From an uncultured Actinomycetes bacterium (GTDB lineage Bacteria; Actinomycetota; Acidimicrobiia; Acidimicrobiales; Acidimicrobilacustridaceae): DNA of 52,525 bases. Below are positions 26,046 to 34,120 of this stretch, piece after piece. Made by a program: the position numbers and the translations under genes. The notes below the pieces were generated by a model. That model was not told where the DNA came from and searched no databases. It was given only the letters and a program-made list of their open reading frames with translations. The stretch's first letter is position 1, and each line of letters opens with the position of its first letter. Location of the stretch: positions 1-52,525 of the forward strand of contig CALBSE010000016.1 in assembly GCA_937927725.1 (NCBI GenBank), read 5' to 3'.

Positions 26046-26741
26046 GTGAACGTGCTTCTTGTTGAAGATGATGACGCCATCGCCGAGCCGTTGGTCAAGG
26101 GTCTCGAACGTCAGGGCTACAGCGTCCATCGCGAAGCAACGGGGATCAGTGGCGTAGGCGCCTTCCGTTCGGGCGCCCCGTTCGACATCATCCTCCTCGA
26201 CCTCGGACTCCCCGATATCGACGGTTACGAAGTGTGCCGACGCATTCGCTCCGAATCGCTCGTGCCCATCATCATCCTCACGGCGCGCGGTGATGAGATC
26301 GATCGAGTGCTGGGGCTTGAATTGGGCGCCGACGACTACGTGGTCAAACCGTTTGGATTTCGCGAACTCATTGCCCGCATTAACGCTGTCACCCGACGTA
26401 GCCAGGCGACAGGTACACCGCCCGACGACATCACACAACTCCCTGGCGCCGTCATCATCGACAACCGCACTCGTCGAGTCACGGTTGCGGGCGAAGAAAT
26501 TCAACTCACACGCAAAGAATTCGATCTCCTTGCACTCTTGGCAAGCGACGCTGGTGCAACCCAAACTCGCGAAACGATCCTCGAACAGGTGTGGGACGCA
26601 CATTGGTACGGACCAACAAAAACCCTTGATGTCCACATTGCTTCCTTACGCAAGAAACTTGGCGATCCGACGATCATTGAAACGGTTCGTGGTGTCGGCT
26701 TCCGCCTTCGTGCTTCACTTGAGAACGAGAACAACTTGTGA
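26046..26741 (+). CDS. OmpR/PhoB family response regulator
   Basis: 231 residues. The receiver domain has the acidic cluster VEDDD (7-10), phospho-acceptor Asp52 in LLDLGLPD, and Lys101 in VVKPFGF. The C-terminal winged helix (about 135-228) ends in the typical VDVHIASLRKKL-like segment (here LDVHIASLRKKLG) and TVRGVGFRL. The start is the GTG at 26046; a GTG at 26052 lies exactly 7 nt after TAGACC, the spacing used by leaderless genes here, and would shorten it by two residues. It overlaps the kinase gene by GTGA (26738-26741) and probably controls the divergent ApbE operon. Confidence 0.93.
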   Translation: MNVLLVEDDDAIAEPLVKGLERQGYSVHREATGISGVGAFRSGAPFDIILLDLGLPDIDGYEVCRRIRSESLVPIIILTARGDEIDRVLGLELGADDYVVKPFGFRELIARINAVTRRSQATGTPPDDITQLPGAVIIDNRTRRVTVAGEEIQLTRKEFDLLALLASDAGATQTRETILEQVWDAHWYGPTKTLDVHIASLRKKLGDPTIIETVRGVGFRLRASLENENNL

Positions 26742-28120
26742 CACGGCGTCTCCTTGCCACCTATCTCCTCCTCACGCTCGTTGTCCTCATTGCCCTCGAG
26801 TTGCCACTTGCACTCGGATACCGAGATCACCAGATAGATCAGTTGAAATCGGGCATTGAGCGCGACGCATTCGTTCTATCTTCCTACGTCTCCGATTCTC
26901 TCAATGGCGGTACTCCAGTTGATCTGGCAACTGTGGCCACGAATTACACCGCCGCCACCGACGGTCGAATCGTGATCGTGAATGCCTCGGGCGATGTTCT
27001 GGCGGACAGCGAACCCTCGGTTGCTGGTCAGAGAAACTTTCTTTCGCGTCCCGAAATCTCCGACGCGTTGAATCGCCAAATCGCTACGGGAACTCGCTAT
27101 TCAACAACTCTCGGCACTGGCCTCCTCTACGTGGCCGTTCCGATCTCGGTCGGCGACAAAGTTCTCGGTGCCATCCGCGTGAGTTATTCCACCGATCAGG
27201 TCAATGCCAAAGTGCGCCGCTATTGGCTTCTCCTTCTTGGTGCCGGGCTCATCACGCTCCTACTCGCTGCTGCTCTCGGCGTACTGCTTGCTCGGTGGGT
27301 GACGCGACCAATCGCCGACCTTCGCGATGCAGCCACAAAAATTGGCGATGGCGATCTCTCCGCAAGAGCCGATGTCGATCGCGGACCACCAGAAATTCAA
27401 GATCTTGCCGCTGCGTTCAATTCGACTGCTGTTCGCCTTGAGGAACTTGTCACTGCTCAAGAACAATTCGTTGCCGATGCTTCACATCAATTGCGCACGC
27501 CTCTTACGGCGCTGCGCCTTCGACTCGAGATGCTTGAACTTGATTCCGATGACGCCGCGAATGACGATATTGAAGGCGCCCGCAACGAAGTTCAACGAAT
27601 GTCGCGAATGGTCGATGGACTTCTCGCGCTCGCCCGAGCCGAACGAGCACAAGGCGCCCGACCAGGCCGTCTTGAACTCAATGACGCCCTCCGTGAGCGT
27701 GCTGCTGCATGGCAGCCGCTCGCGAGCGAGCGCGGTGTACGCATGCTCGCCGAAGAATGCAGCCTCAAGGCACGTTGTTCCGCCGACATGCTTCGCCAAG
27801 TTCTCGACAACCTCATCGCAAATGCACTTGAGGTCTCGCCCGAAGGTGCAACCCTCACGTTAAGTGCCACAACCGAAGACTCCCGCTCTGGCTCCATCGT
27901 CGCGGTCCACGTCGTCGACGAGGGCCCCGGCCTGAGCGACGAACAACGAGAACGGGCGTTTGATCGCTTCTGGCGAGCAACCAACGAACGCGGAGTTCTC
28001 GGAGGAACCGGCCTCGGACTTGCCATCGTTCAGAAGTTGGTGGAGTCCGAAGGCGGACGGGCAGAACTTCGGGCTGCTCCCGGAGGCGGCCTCGACGCCG
28101 TACTCCTTCTTGGCAACTAA
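26738..28120 (+). CDS. Sensor histidine kinase
   Basis: 460 residues: membrane helix at 5-25, extracytoplasmic sensor of about 130 residues, second helix at 162-187, HAMP (about 187-240), HisKA with phospho-acceptor His250 in ADASHQLRTPL, then HATPase with the N box (DNLIANALE), G1 (DEGPGL) and G2 (GGTGLGLAIV). This is a complete EnvZ/PhoR-like kinase. The GTG start overlaps the regulator stop, so the pair is made together. The signal is unknown; the neighbouring redox operon suggests an envelope or redox cue (inference). Confidence 0.93.
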   Translation: MTRRLLATYLLLTLVVLIALELPLALGYRDHQIDQLKSGIERDAFVLSSYVSDSLNGGTPVDLATVATNYTAATDGRIVIVNASGDVLADSEPSVAGQRNFLSRPEISDALNRQIATGTRYSTTLGTGLLYVAVPISVGDKVLGAIRVSYSTDQVNAKVRRYWLLLLGAGLITLLLAAALGVLLARWVTRPIADLRDAATKIGDGDLSARADVDRGPPEIQDLAAAFNSTAVRLEELVTAQEQFVADASHQLRTPLTALRLRLEMLELDSDDAANDDIEGARNEVQRMSRMVDGLLALARAERAQGARPGRLELNDALRERAAAWQPLASERGVRMLAEECSLKARCSADMLRQVLDNLIANALEVSPEGATLTLSATTEDSRSGSIVAVHVVDEGPGLSDEQRERAFDRFWRATNERGVLGGTGLGLAIVQKLVESEGGRAELRAAPGGGLDAVLLLGN

Positions 28121-28208
28121 TCCTGTCTGAATCGCAGCGATGGCACTTTGGATCCTTCCGCGTGCGAGCATGGAATGAAGGTTTCAACTTCCCCTTGGAG
28201 GGATACCC

Positions 28209-29006
28209 ATGATCAACACCATCGTCGTACCTCTTGACGGATCTGATCTTTCCCAAGCAGCGTTGCCAATTGCCAACGAGCTTGCCGCCGCACTTGATTC
28301 CACCGTGATGCTTCTTGCATCGGGCTGGGGAAGCACCGTCGAGGAACTGCAGTCATACCTTGACGACCAGGCAACCTCGCTTTCAGTTCCATTCGACACT
28401 TCAGTTGTTCCCGACACGTTTCCGGCTACCGCAATCTCCGCTGCCGTGAAGGGAACCGAAGACGCGATCGTCATGGCCACGCACGGTCGCACCGGATTCG
28501 GTAAGGCGCTCCTTGGCTCGGTTTCAGAAGACGTCCTCAAGCGCTCCGATCACCCCGTTCTCCTGGTTGGGCCCGGTGCAAAAACTTTCACATCATTCAC
28601 CAACACAACGATGGTCGTCACCACCGATGGTTCGCCGATCTCTGCGATGATCCTGCCGCGTGCAGCACGATGGGCAAAAGCATTGTCAATGTCGATTGTC
28701 GTGCTTTCTGCAACTGCCGCCGGCGGATCACCTCTCGGTGGGGCAGAGTCCGATGCACTCGCAAATGCCGTCGAATCTGCAGTTTCGTTTTTCACTCGCG
28801 AAGGAATTGACGCTCGATCCGAATCCGTCGTCGGCGCCGACGCTGCTGACGCCGTGGCCGAATGGGCCAACACCAACAACGTCGCGATGGTGGCAATGGC
28901 GACCCACGGTCGAGGCGGCCTCGCCCGCACCGCACTTGGAAGCACCACAATGCGCACCGTGCACAATTGCCATTGCCCTGTACTCGTGCAGAAACCAATC
29001 GGCTAA
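28209..29006 (+). CDS. Tandem universal stress protein (two UspA domains)
   Basis: 265 residues made of two Usp domains (about 1-120 and 130-265). Both end in the ATP-binding loop pattern: MATHGRTGFGKALLGSVSEDV then HPVLLVGP, and MATHGRGGLARTALGSTTMRTV then CPVLVQ. Double-Usp proteins of this kind are common in actinobacteria and linked to dormancy, hypoxia and energy stress. The start is the ATG at 28209 behind GGAGGG. It is monocistronic; the 88-nt upstream gap shows no promoter I can defend. Confidence 0.92.
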   Translation: MINTIVVPLDGSDLSQAALPIANELAAALDSTVMLLASGWGSTVEELQSYLDDQATSLSVPFDTSVVPDTFPATAISAAVKGTEDAIVMATHGRTGFGKALLGSVSEDVLKRSDHPVLLVGPGAKTFTSFTNTTMVVTTDGSPISAMILPRAARWAKALSMSIVVLSATAAGGSPLGGAESDALANAVESAVSFFTREGIDARSESVVGADAADAVAEWANTNNVAMVAMATHGRGGLARTALGSTTMRTVHNCHCPVLVQKPIG

Positions 29007-29128
29007 GCCTCAAACTCTTTTCCAAAGGTTCACATTCCGCTCACCGGGTTCACCTCGGGTTTGCTTGTCTCCCCACAACACTTTTCACACCAAATGTGTT
29101 GAGGGACTACCGCCCTCGAGGAGCAATC

Positions 29129-29935
29129 GTGAACCCACCTATTGCACGTAGCCTCACTCTCGTGAACGAAACAGATCTCGCACTCGCGACCATCCACCCA
29201 GACCGCCACCTCAGTTTTGAGGGCGCGTTTAATTTTCGTGATCTCGGCGGTTACACAACCGTCGATGGTCGAATGGTGAAATGGCGCAAGCTCTTTCGAG
29301 CAGATGCGGTTCATCGTCTCCCCGACGCGGAGTTGGATCAACTTGCCGAGATTGGTCTGCGCACAGTGATCGATTTGCGCACCGGCTCCGAAGTCGAAGA
29401 AGGCCACCTTCACGATCCACATCGCGGAATCACCCATGTCCATCTCGATGTGCTCGGACAGGTGTGGAAGCCCCTGGATCTTGATGAGAACGCAGACGCC
29501 CGAGTTGTGCTCAGTGAGCTTTATGTGCACATGCTCGATATTGGAGCACCCGCGCTTTCAGAGGCATTCCGAACCCTGGCGAATTCCGACAATCTCCCGG
29601 CTGTTTTCCACTGCGCTGCAGGCAAAGACCGCACTGGCGTTCTCGCAGCAATGGTCCTGTCAACGATCGGCGTCGCCGACCACGTCATCGTCGCCGATTA
29701 CGCGATTTCCGGGACGAACATGAACGAGCTCATCGAACGGCTCAAGCGCGACCGTCCCGAAGCACTCACCGCGATGAATGACCAGCCGTCCGCATATCTC
29801 GCCGCACCGCCCGAGGCCATGGCTCGACTGCTTGCACACGTGAACGCTGAATACGGATCAATGACCGGCTACGTCAAGAGCATCGGCATTGACGCCGACG
29901 TCATTGACGCGCTCGCGTCAAGCCTTCTCGACTGA
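29129..29935 (+). CDS. Protein-tyrosine phosphatase (Y_phosphatase3/PtpB-like)
   Basis: 268 residues. The N-terminal AFNFRDLGGYTTVDGRMV is the hallmark of the tyrosine/serine phosphatase family that includes mycobacterial PtpB, and the signature loop is HCAAGKDRTG (nucleophile Cys, transition-state Arg). The general-acid region lies before it. The start is the GTG at 29129 with GAGGAG 5 nt upstream; the frame stays open much further 5' but without coding character. In the 122-nt upstream gap GAGGG (29101-29105) and CCCTC (29113-29117) can pair beside the Shine-Dalgarno box. The substrate is unknown. Confidence 0.9.
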   Translation: MNPPIARSLTLVNETDLALATIHPDRHLSFEGAFNFRDLGGYTTVDGRMVKWRKLFRADAVHRLPDAELDQLAEIGLRTVIDLRTGSEVEEGHLHDPHRGITHVHLDVLGQVWKPLDLDENADARVVLSELYVHMLDIGAPALSEAFRTLANSDNLPAVFHCAAGKDRTGVLAAMVLSTIGVADHVIVADYAISGTNMNELIERLKRDRPEALTAMNDQPSAYLAAPPEAMARLLAHVNAEYGSMTGYVKSIGIDADVIDALASSLLD

Positions 29936-29955
29936 CGCTGTATTTGCGTTTGTGC

Positions 29956-30396
29956 TCAGCGGCGCTTGCGGCTGACAACCAGAACCGCAACAAGCGCGGC
30001 AACCGCGGCCACGATTGCGATCGCCATTTTGGATCGCCCATTGTCGGCGTGCACGACCGGTGCCTTGTTCCAGTCAGCGGTATCTGAAGGAGCGCGAGGT
30101 GCGGTGTCGATAAAGATTTCTTCGCCGGCAGCATCGACAATGACTTCGTCGAGTTCAGAACGCACTTCGACAATCGCATCCCGAGTTGCAACGACGACAT
30201 CGTCACCGGTCGGGGTGATTGAGATCTCGGCATCGGAAGTGTGGACGATTGTTTCGCCGCCCGAAGTGACCTCGATGTCGATGCCTTCGGGAAGAATTGT
30301 TCTCTCAGGCACTGCGTCGAGAAAGGCATCGACTGGCGCTGGCCGGTCAGCGTCGGGAGCCGGGCGGTTGCGAGTCTTCTGCGGGTCATACGCCAT
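29956..30396 (-). CDS. Small acidic protein with C-terminal membrane anchor, partner of ParA
   Basis: 146 residues from the ATG at 30396. It has a disordered basic/proline N-terminus (MAYDPQKTRNRPAPDADRPA), a roughly 70-residue Val/Ile/Asp-rich segment of repeating strand pattern (EVTSGGETIVHTSDAEISI, VVVATRDAIVEV), then a C-terminal membrane helix (about 124-142) ending RKRR. That tail-anchored topology places the acidic part in the cytoplasm or outside depending on orientation. It overlaps the ParA-like gene by 11 nt and is certainly co-expressed. No family recognised; it may be the membrane landmark for the ParA. Confidence 0.65.
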   Translation of the reverse strand: MAYDPQKTRNRPAPDADRPAPVDAFLDAVPERTILPEGIDIEVTSGGETIVHTSDAEISITPTGDDVVVATRDAIVEVRSELDEVIVDAAGEEIFIDTAPRAPSDTADWNKAPVVHADNGRSKMAIAIVAAVAALVAVLVVSRKRR

Positions 30397-31234
30397 TGGT
30401 GCCTCCGGCGGTTTCGATAGGTGAAGATTCCGCAGGAGCGGAAACGGGCACACCAGACCGTGCCATCTCGGGGACCACCGCATCAAGCAGCGTGTCGAAT
30501 TCCTGCGCGGCATCGCTTGCACCCTGACGGTTACCGAGTCCGTGGATGGGCAGTGACTGCGCTGAGGCCTCGGCCACAGCAGCGCGCATGTGAACCGGAG
30601 CGAAGACCTGATCGCCGTATTGCTCAAGCAACATCGTGTGCCAGTAGTGGGCATCGCGGGTTCGGCCAAGACGGTTGACGGCAATACCCGCAACTTCGGG
30701 TCGGCCGCCGCGACGTGCGGCAATACGCGAGATGGTGAGCTGGACGTTGGCAACACCATCTGATGCCCACGCACCCGGTTCGGTAACGATGAGCGCTCGG
30801 TCTGCAGCGAAAAGTCCGTTGATCGTAAGAAGCCCAAGCGAAGGCGGGCAGTCGATCACGACGAGGTCGTAGTCGTTGCCTTCGAGCGCAAGTTGCAAAC
30901 GATCTTGCGCGCCAACCGGGTCGTTCGCGAGTTGCGGCTCACGCGAGGAGAGCACTGGCGTGCTGGCAAGCACATCGGGGGCGCGACCGCCTTCGATGAC
31001 CCATGCGGTGGGCACCGATAGCGAACCGGCAGAACCCGGTCGATCGGCTTCAAGAGCGCTGTCGACAGTGGTGGCGGCATCCCAGATTCCGAGGCCGGCG
31101 GTGGCATTGGCCTGCGGGTCGAGGTCGACCACAAGCACTTTTTTGCCCCGGTTGGCAGCAGCAGAAGCAAGGCCCAAGGTGACCGTGGTCTTCCCCACTC
31201 CACCCTTTTGGTTCACGACGGCGACGATCGGCAT
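30386..31234 (-). CDS. ParA/MinD-like ATPase (orphan)
   Basis: 282 residues. The deviant Walker A KGGVGKTT is at about 10-17, Walker A' is VLVVDLDPQANAT, and Walker B is DYDLVVIDCPPSLG. This is a Soj/ParA-type dimerising ATPase. No ParB gene or parS-like repeat is seen nearby, so it is unlikely to be the chromosome partitioning protein; orphan ParAs often position protein clusters. The ATG at 31234 is 6 nt after a TAGCGT box (leaderless). It forms an operon with the small anchored acidic protein. Confidence 0.88.
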   Translation of the reverse strand: MPIVAVVNQKGGVGKTTVTLGLASAAANRGKKVLVVDLDPQANATAGLGIWDAATTVDSALEADRPGSAGSLSVPTAWVIEGGRAPDVLASTPVLSSREPQLANDPVGAQDRLQLALEGNDYDLVVIDCPPSLGLLTINGLFAADRALIVTEPGAWASDGVANVQLTISRIAARRGGRPEVAGIAVNRLGRTRDAHYWHTMLLEQYGDQVFAPVHMRAAVAEASAQSLPIHGLGNRQGASDAAQEFDTLLDAVVPEMARSGVPVSAPAESSPIETAGGTNGV

Positions 31235-31240
31235 GACCCA

Positions 31241-31246
31241 ACGCTA
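31241..31246 (-). promoter_or_regulatory. -10 box TAGCGT of the ParA operon (leaderless)
   Basis: TAGCGT on the minus strand ends 6 nt before the ATG at 31234; no Shine-Dalgarno box. Confidence 0.6.
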
Positions 31247-31336
31247 CGCGGCACTGATCCCGTTTCGGGCGATACCGGCGGCAAAAAGGCTGGTTGCGAC
31301 GGAATAACAACGGACGAATCGGTGCTGAGAGGGTGC

Positions 31337-31786
31337 ATGACCATCACCGAAGGCCAAACCGTCCCCGAGTTTTCGCTCCCCGACCAGGACGGCTCCACCG
31401 TCACCTCGGCACAACTGCGTGGAAGTTGGGCAGTCGTCTACTTCTACCCAAAGGACGACACGCCTGGGTGCACGGCCGAGTCCTGTTCGTTTCGCGACAA
31501 CTTCGAAGCCTTCACCGATGCCGGCGCAAAAGTGATCGGCATTAGTTCGGATTCGGTGGACTCTCACAAAGCGTTCGCGCAGAAACACAACTTGCCGTTC
31601 ACGCTGCTCGCCGATAGTGACGGCGCGGTGCGCAAGCAGTTTGGCGTGAGCAAGACACTCGGCTTGTTGCCAGGACGCGTCACCTACGTGATCGATCCCG
31701 ATGGCATCGTGCGCAAAGTGTTTTCATCGCAATTCAAGCCGAAGAAGCACATTGACGAAGCGCTCGCGGTCATCGGGAACTCGTAA
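31337..31786 (+). CDS. bcp: Thiol peroxidase, Bcp/PrxQ family peroxiredoxin
   Basis: 149 residues, the normal Bcp length. It reduces hydrogen peroxide and organic hydroperoxides using thioredoxin-type donors. The peroxidatic Cys45 and resolving Cys50 are in PGCTAESCSFRD, the atypical 2-Cys arrangement of PrxQ. The start is the ATG at 31337 behind GAGAGGG. It is divergent from ParA and convergent with queC. Confidence 0.95.
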   Translation: MTITEGQTVPEFSLPDQDGSTVTSAQLRGSWAVVYFYPKDDTPGCTAESCSFRDNFEAFTDAGAKVIGISSDSVDSHKAFAQKHNLPFTLLADSDGAVRKQFGVSKTLGLLPGRVTYVIDPDGIVRKVFSSQFKPKKHIDEALAVIGNS

Positions 31787-31812
31787 GGCACGACGGTCCC
31801 GAGAGCAAGCGA

Positions 31813-32508
31813 CTACGACGTCGAATATCGCGTCGGATCAGCGACACCGGCATCGGCGAAGCCCCTGGCCCGAAGTAGGCACGCGTCGCAATGACCACAG
31901 GCCCCTCCGTCGGAACCGGGGTCATAACACGACATCGTGGCGCCATAGTCGACACCCAAATCGATACCTCGTTGAATGATCTGCGCTTTCGTGAGGTCAA
32001 TGAGCGGCGTACGGATGCGTAAGCGCCCGCCCTCGACCCCTGCTCGAGTTGCGAGGTTGGCCATCTCTTCGAAGGCAGCAATGAACTCCGGTCGGCAATC
32101 GGGATACCCCGAGTAGTCCACCGCGTTTACCCCGATGAAGACGTCGTTCGCTCCGCGGGTTTCAGCAACCGCAGTTGCGAAACTGAGAAAGATCGTGTTG
32201 CGGGCAGGCACGTAGGTGACAGGAACCGAATCGGCCGTTAGTTCCTCGACTGATCCATGCTTCGGCACTTCGATCGATGCATCGACAAGTGCCGAACCAC
32301 CGAACGCCGCAAGGTCGATGTCGGCGATGAGATGTTCGACGCCTGCAGCACTCGCAGCGGCCGCTGCGCACTCGAGTTCATTGGTATGTCGTTGTCCATA
32401 TCGAAAGCTCAATGCGATCGGGGTGAACCCCTCGTCTTTTGCAATCGCCAAACACGTCGTGGAATCCAGGCCGCCTGAAAGCAACACAATGGCAAGCGGC
32501 TGACTCAC
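31813..32508 (-). CDS. queC: 7-cyano-7-deazaguanine synthase
   Basis: 231 residues. QueC converts 7-carboxy-7-deazaguanine to preQ0 with ATP and ammonia, for queuosine or other deazaguanine products. The PP-loop SGGLDS lies at 11-16, and the C-terminal zinc site is the spaced Cys set in CYDPGSDGGACGHCDAC. The start is the GTG at 32508, which overlaps the carboxylesterase stop (GTGA); a GTG five codons upstream is an alternative. No queD, queE, folE or tgt is in the window. Confidence 0.93.
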   Translation of the reverse strand: MSQPLAIVLLSGGLDSTTCLAIAKDEGFTPIALSFRYGQRHTNELECAAAAASAAGVEHLIADIDLAAFGGSALVDASIEVPKHGSVEELTADSVPVTYVPARNTIFLSFATAVAETRGANDVFIGVNAVDYSGYPDCRPEFIAAFEEMANLATRAGVEGGRLRIRTPLIDLTKAQIIQRGIDLGVDYGATMSCYDPGSDGGACGHCDACLLRARGFADAGVADPTRYSTS

Positions 32509-34013
32509 AGAACCCCGTCCCACACCAAACGTTCCGCGGACATCGGGTCAGACAGCAATTCTCGTTGGACGTCGAAACGCTGTGTTGACCGTGTCTGCGC
32601 ATTCCACGCTGGCCAACCGGGATCACCATCGCGAACAAAGGACAGCCACGCGTCCTGCATTGCGATCGAGAGCTCTCGGAGATCGTCACCAACCGGACCC
32701 CCAAGAAAAAGTTCTGCTCCTTGATTGCCAAGCACGCCGAAGACAAACGGGATCTCCAGCGCGTGACAGGACTTCACTACTCCGCCAAAGGCGGGAGTGG
32801 CCCACGTGAAGAGGTACTGCCAAGTCGGCGTCGATGCATTTGCTCGCGCTTCGACAAGGCGAATCGCAGGAATGCGGAACGTCGCATCGGTAAGAACTGC
32901 GTTCCAGAGATCATCGGGCGATGCATCGGGCCGATCTGCCGCATACGCGTCTCGCACCGGATGTCCCGAACCGAAAATGCGTTCCAACCGTCCAAGCAAT
33001 TTGGGGTCATCAAGGCCGCCAGGACTCATGAGCGCAAAGAGATTCCACTCATCAAGATTCGTTCCAGTCATAAACGGAACATCCGCGGCATCGCCATTGG
33101 CAACAGCCACAAGCGGATTCGTTGGCAGAAACTCGCCGTCAACGACGGGTTGAAAGGCCATTGCTAATGCGATGCCCGTCGGACCGCCAAGACCCGAGGG
33201 ATCGTCGTACAACTTTGCTTCAACCTTCGTCGCCGCAATCGCGATGTCGTCGGCCGACGCACGCAACAATCCATCGAGATCAGAAACGCCGAGTTTTTCC
33301 ATGAACTGTTCGGTCATGGCTGCACCCATCGCCGGGGTGAACGTGTTATGGGCGGCACCGCTTTGGGCGATGGCTTTGTGGAACAACCCACGCGCTGCAG
33401 GAACGGCAAGAAGCGTCGAGATGCTCATCGCACCGGCGGACTCTCCGAAAATCGTCACATTGTTGGGATCGCCACCAAACGTTGCGATGTTGTCACGCAC
33501 CCACGCAAGTGCCGCGGCCTGATCAAGCAAGCCGTTGACACCACTTGAGCGATAGCGATCATCAAGGTCGCCGAGCCAAAGGAACCCAAGCGCACCGAGT
33601 CGATAGTTCAACGTCACAACAACAACGTCGCCACGTGTCGCCAACGATGTTCCGTCATACCAAGGTGTGGACGAGGAACCGTTGATGTAACCGCCGCCGT
33701 GAATCCACACCATCACCGGTCGTGCCGCGTCGTCACAGGAAGGCGTGTAGACGTTGAGGAACAAGCAGTCTTCGCTCGAAGAGTCAACGGCGTCGCCAAG
33801 AAACGCAGTGATCCCCCCTGATTCCTGGACCGACATCGCGCCGAACTTCGTCGCATCTCGCACGCCGTCCCACGACTCAGGTGGGGCCGGAGCAAGAAAG
33901 CGGCGCTCACCTACCGGCGGAGCAGCGTAAGGAATCCCCCGGAACTGGACGATGCCGTCCTGTTCAAGACCCTGAAGGGCACCTTGGGCGATCGTGACTG
34001 TCGTGGAACTCAT
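32505..34013 (-). CDS. Carboxylesterase type B
   Basis: 502 residues of the carboxylesterase/para-nitrobenzyl esterase family (PF00135). The oxyanion hole HGGGY is at 105-109, the nucleophile Ser192 in GESAGA, the disulfide-region marker EDCLFLNVYTP at 81-91, and the catalytic His region is in HALEIPFVFG. There is no signal peptide, so it is probably cytoplasmic. The ATG at 34013 is preceded by GGGGGAG. It overlaps queC by GTGA although no functional tie is obvious. The substrate is unknown. Confidence 0.92.
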   Translation of the reverse strand: MSSTTVTIAQGALQGLEQDGIVQFRGIPYAAPPVGERRFLAPAPPESWDGVRDATKFGAMSVQESGGITAFLGDAVDSSSEDCLFLNVYTPSCDDAARPVMVWIHGGGYINGSSSTPWYDGTSLATRGDVVVVTLNYRLGALGFLWLGDLDDRYRSSGVNGLLDQAAALAWVRDNIATFGGDPNNVTIFGESAGAMSISTLLAVPAARGLFHKAIAQSGAAHNTFTPAMGAAMTEQFMEKLGVSDLDGLLRASADDIAIAATKVEAKLYDDPSGLGGPTGIALAMAFQPVVDGEFLPTNPLVAVANGDAADVPFMTGTNLDEWNLFALMSPGGLDDPKLLGRLERIFGSGHPVRDAYAADRPDASPDDLWNAVLTDATFRIPAIRLVEARANASTPTWQYLFTWATPAFGGVVKSCHALEIPFVFGVLGNQGAELFLGGPVGDDLRELSIAMQDAWLSFVRDGDPGWPAWNAQTRSTQRFDVQRELLSDPMSAERLVWDGVL

Positions 34014-34044
34014 GGGTACTCCCCCGGCCGAGCGAACGGCGCAA

Positions 34045-34050
34045 CGCTAC
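34045..34050 (-). promoter_or_regulatory. Candidate -10 box of the carboxylesterase-queC operon
   Basis: TAGCGT on the minus strand, about 31 nt before the ATG at 34013, giving a short leader with a GGGGGAG Shine-Dalgarno box. Confidence 0.45.
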
Positions 34051-34073
34051 CGGCAGCACCAGTTCCGCGGTCC

Positions 34074-34088
34074 TCCCCCGGTGGGGGA
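34074..34088. promoter_or_regulatory. Inverted repeat overlapping the ubiB-bio promoter region
   Basis: TCCCCC-GGT-GGGGGA is a perfect 6-bp inverted repeat. Its right arm ends 18 nt before the TAACGT -10 box, where the -35 should be, and it lies between two divergent promoters. It could be an operator; no known biotin-regulator consensus was matched. Confidence 0.3.
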
Positions 34089-34106
34089 AACCCGGAGACC
34101 GACCCC

Positions 34107-34112
34107 TAACGT
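34107..34112 (+). promoter_or_regulatory. -10 box TAACGT of the ubiB-like/bio operon (leaderless)
   Basis: TAACGT ends 8 nt before the GTG at 34121; no Shine-Dalgarno box. This would drive the UbiB-like gene and bioAFD. Confidence 0.5.
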
Positions 34113-34120
34113 TGATCCTC

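Noticed and set aside
25893..26636. Antisense open frame across the response regulator (247 codons)
   Set aside because: The sense strand encodes a complete receiver and winged helix; no signal for expression.
30397..30837. N-terminal extension of the small ParA partner
   Set aside because: The frame stays open into parA, but the extension overlaps the ParA coding sequence and has no domain; the ATG at 30396 fits the 11-nt overlap.
30386..31234. Chromosome-partitioning ParA near the origin
   Set aside because: No parB, gidB, rpmH, DnaA boxes or parS-like sites nearby.
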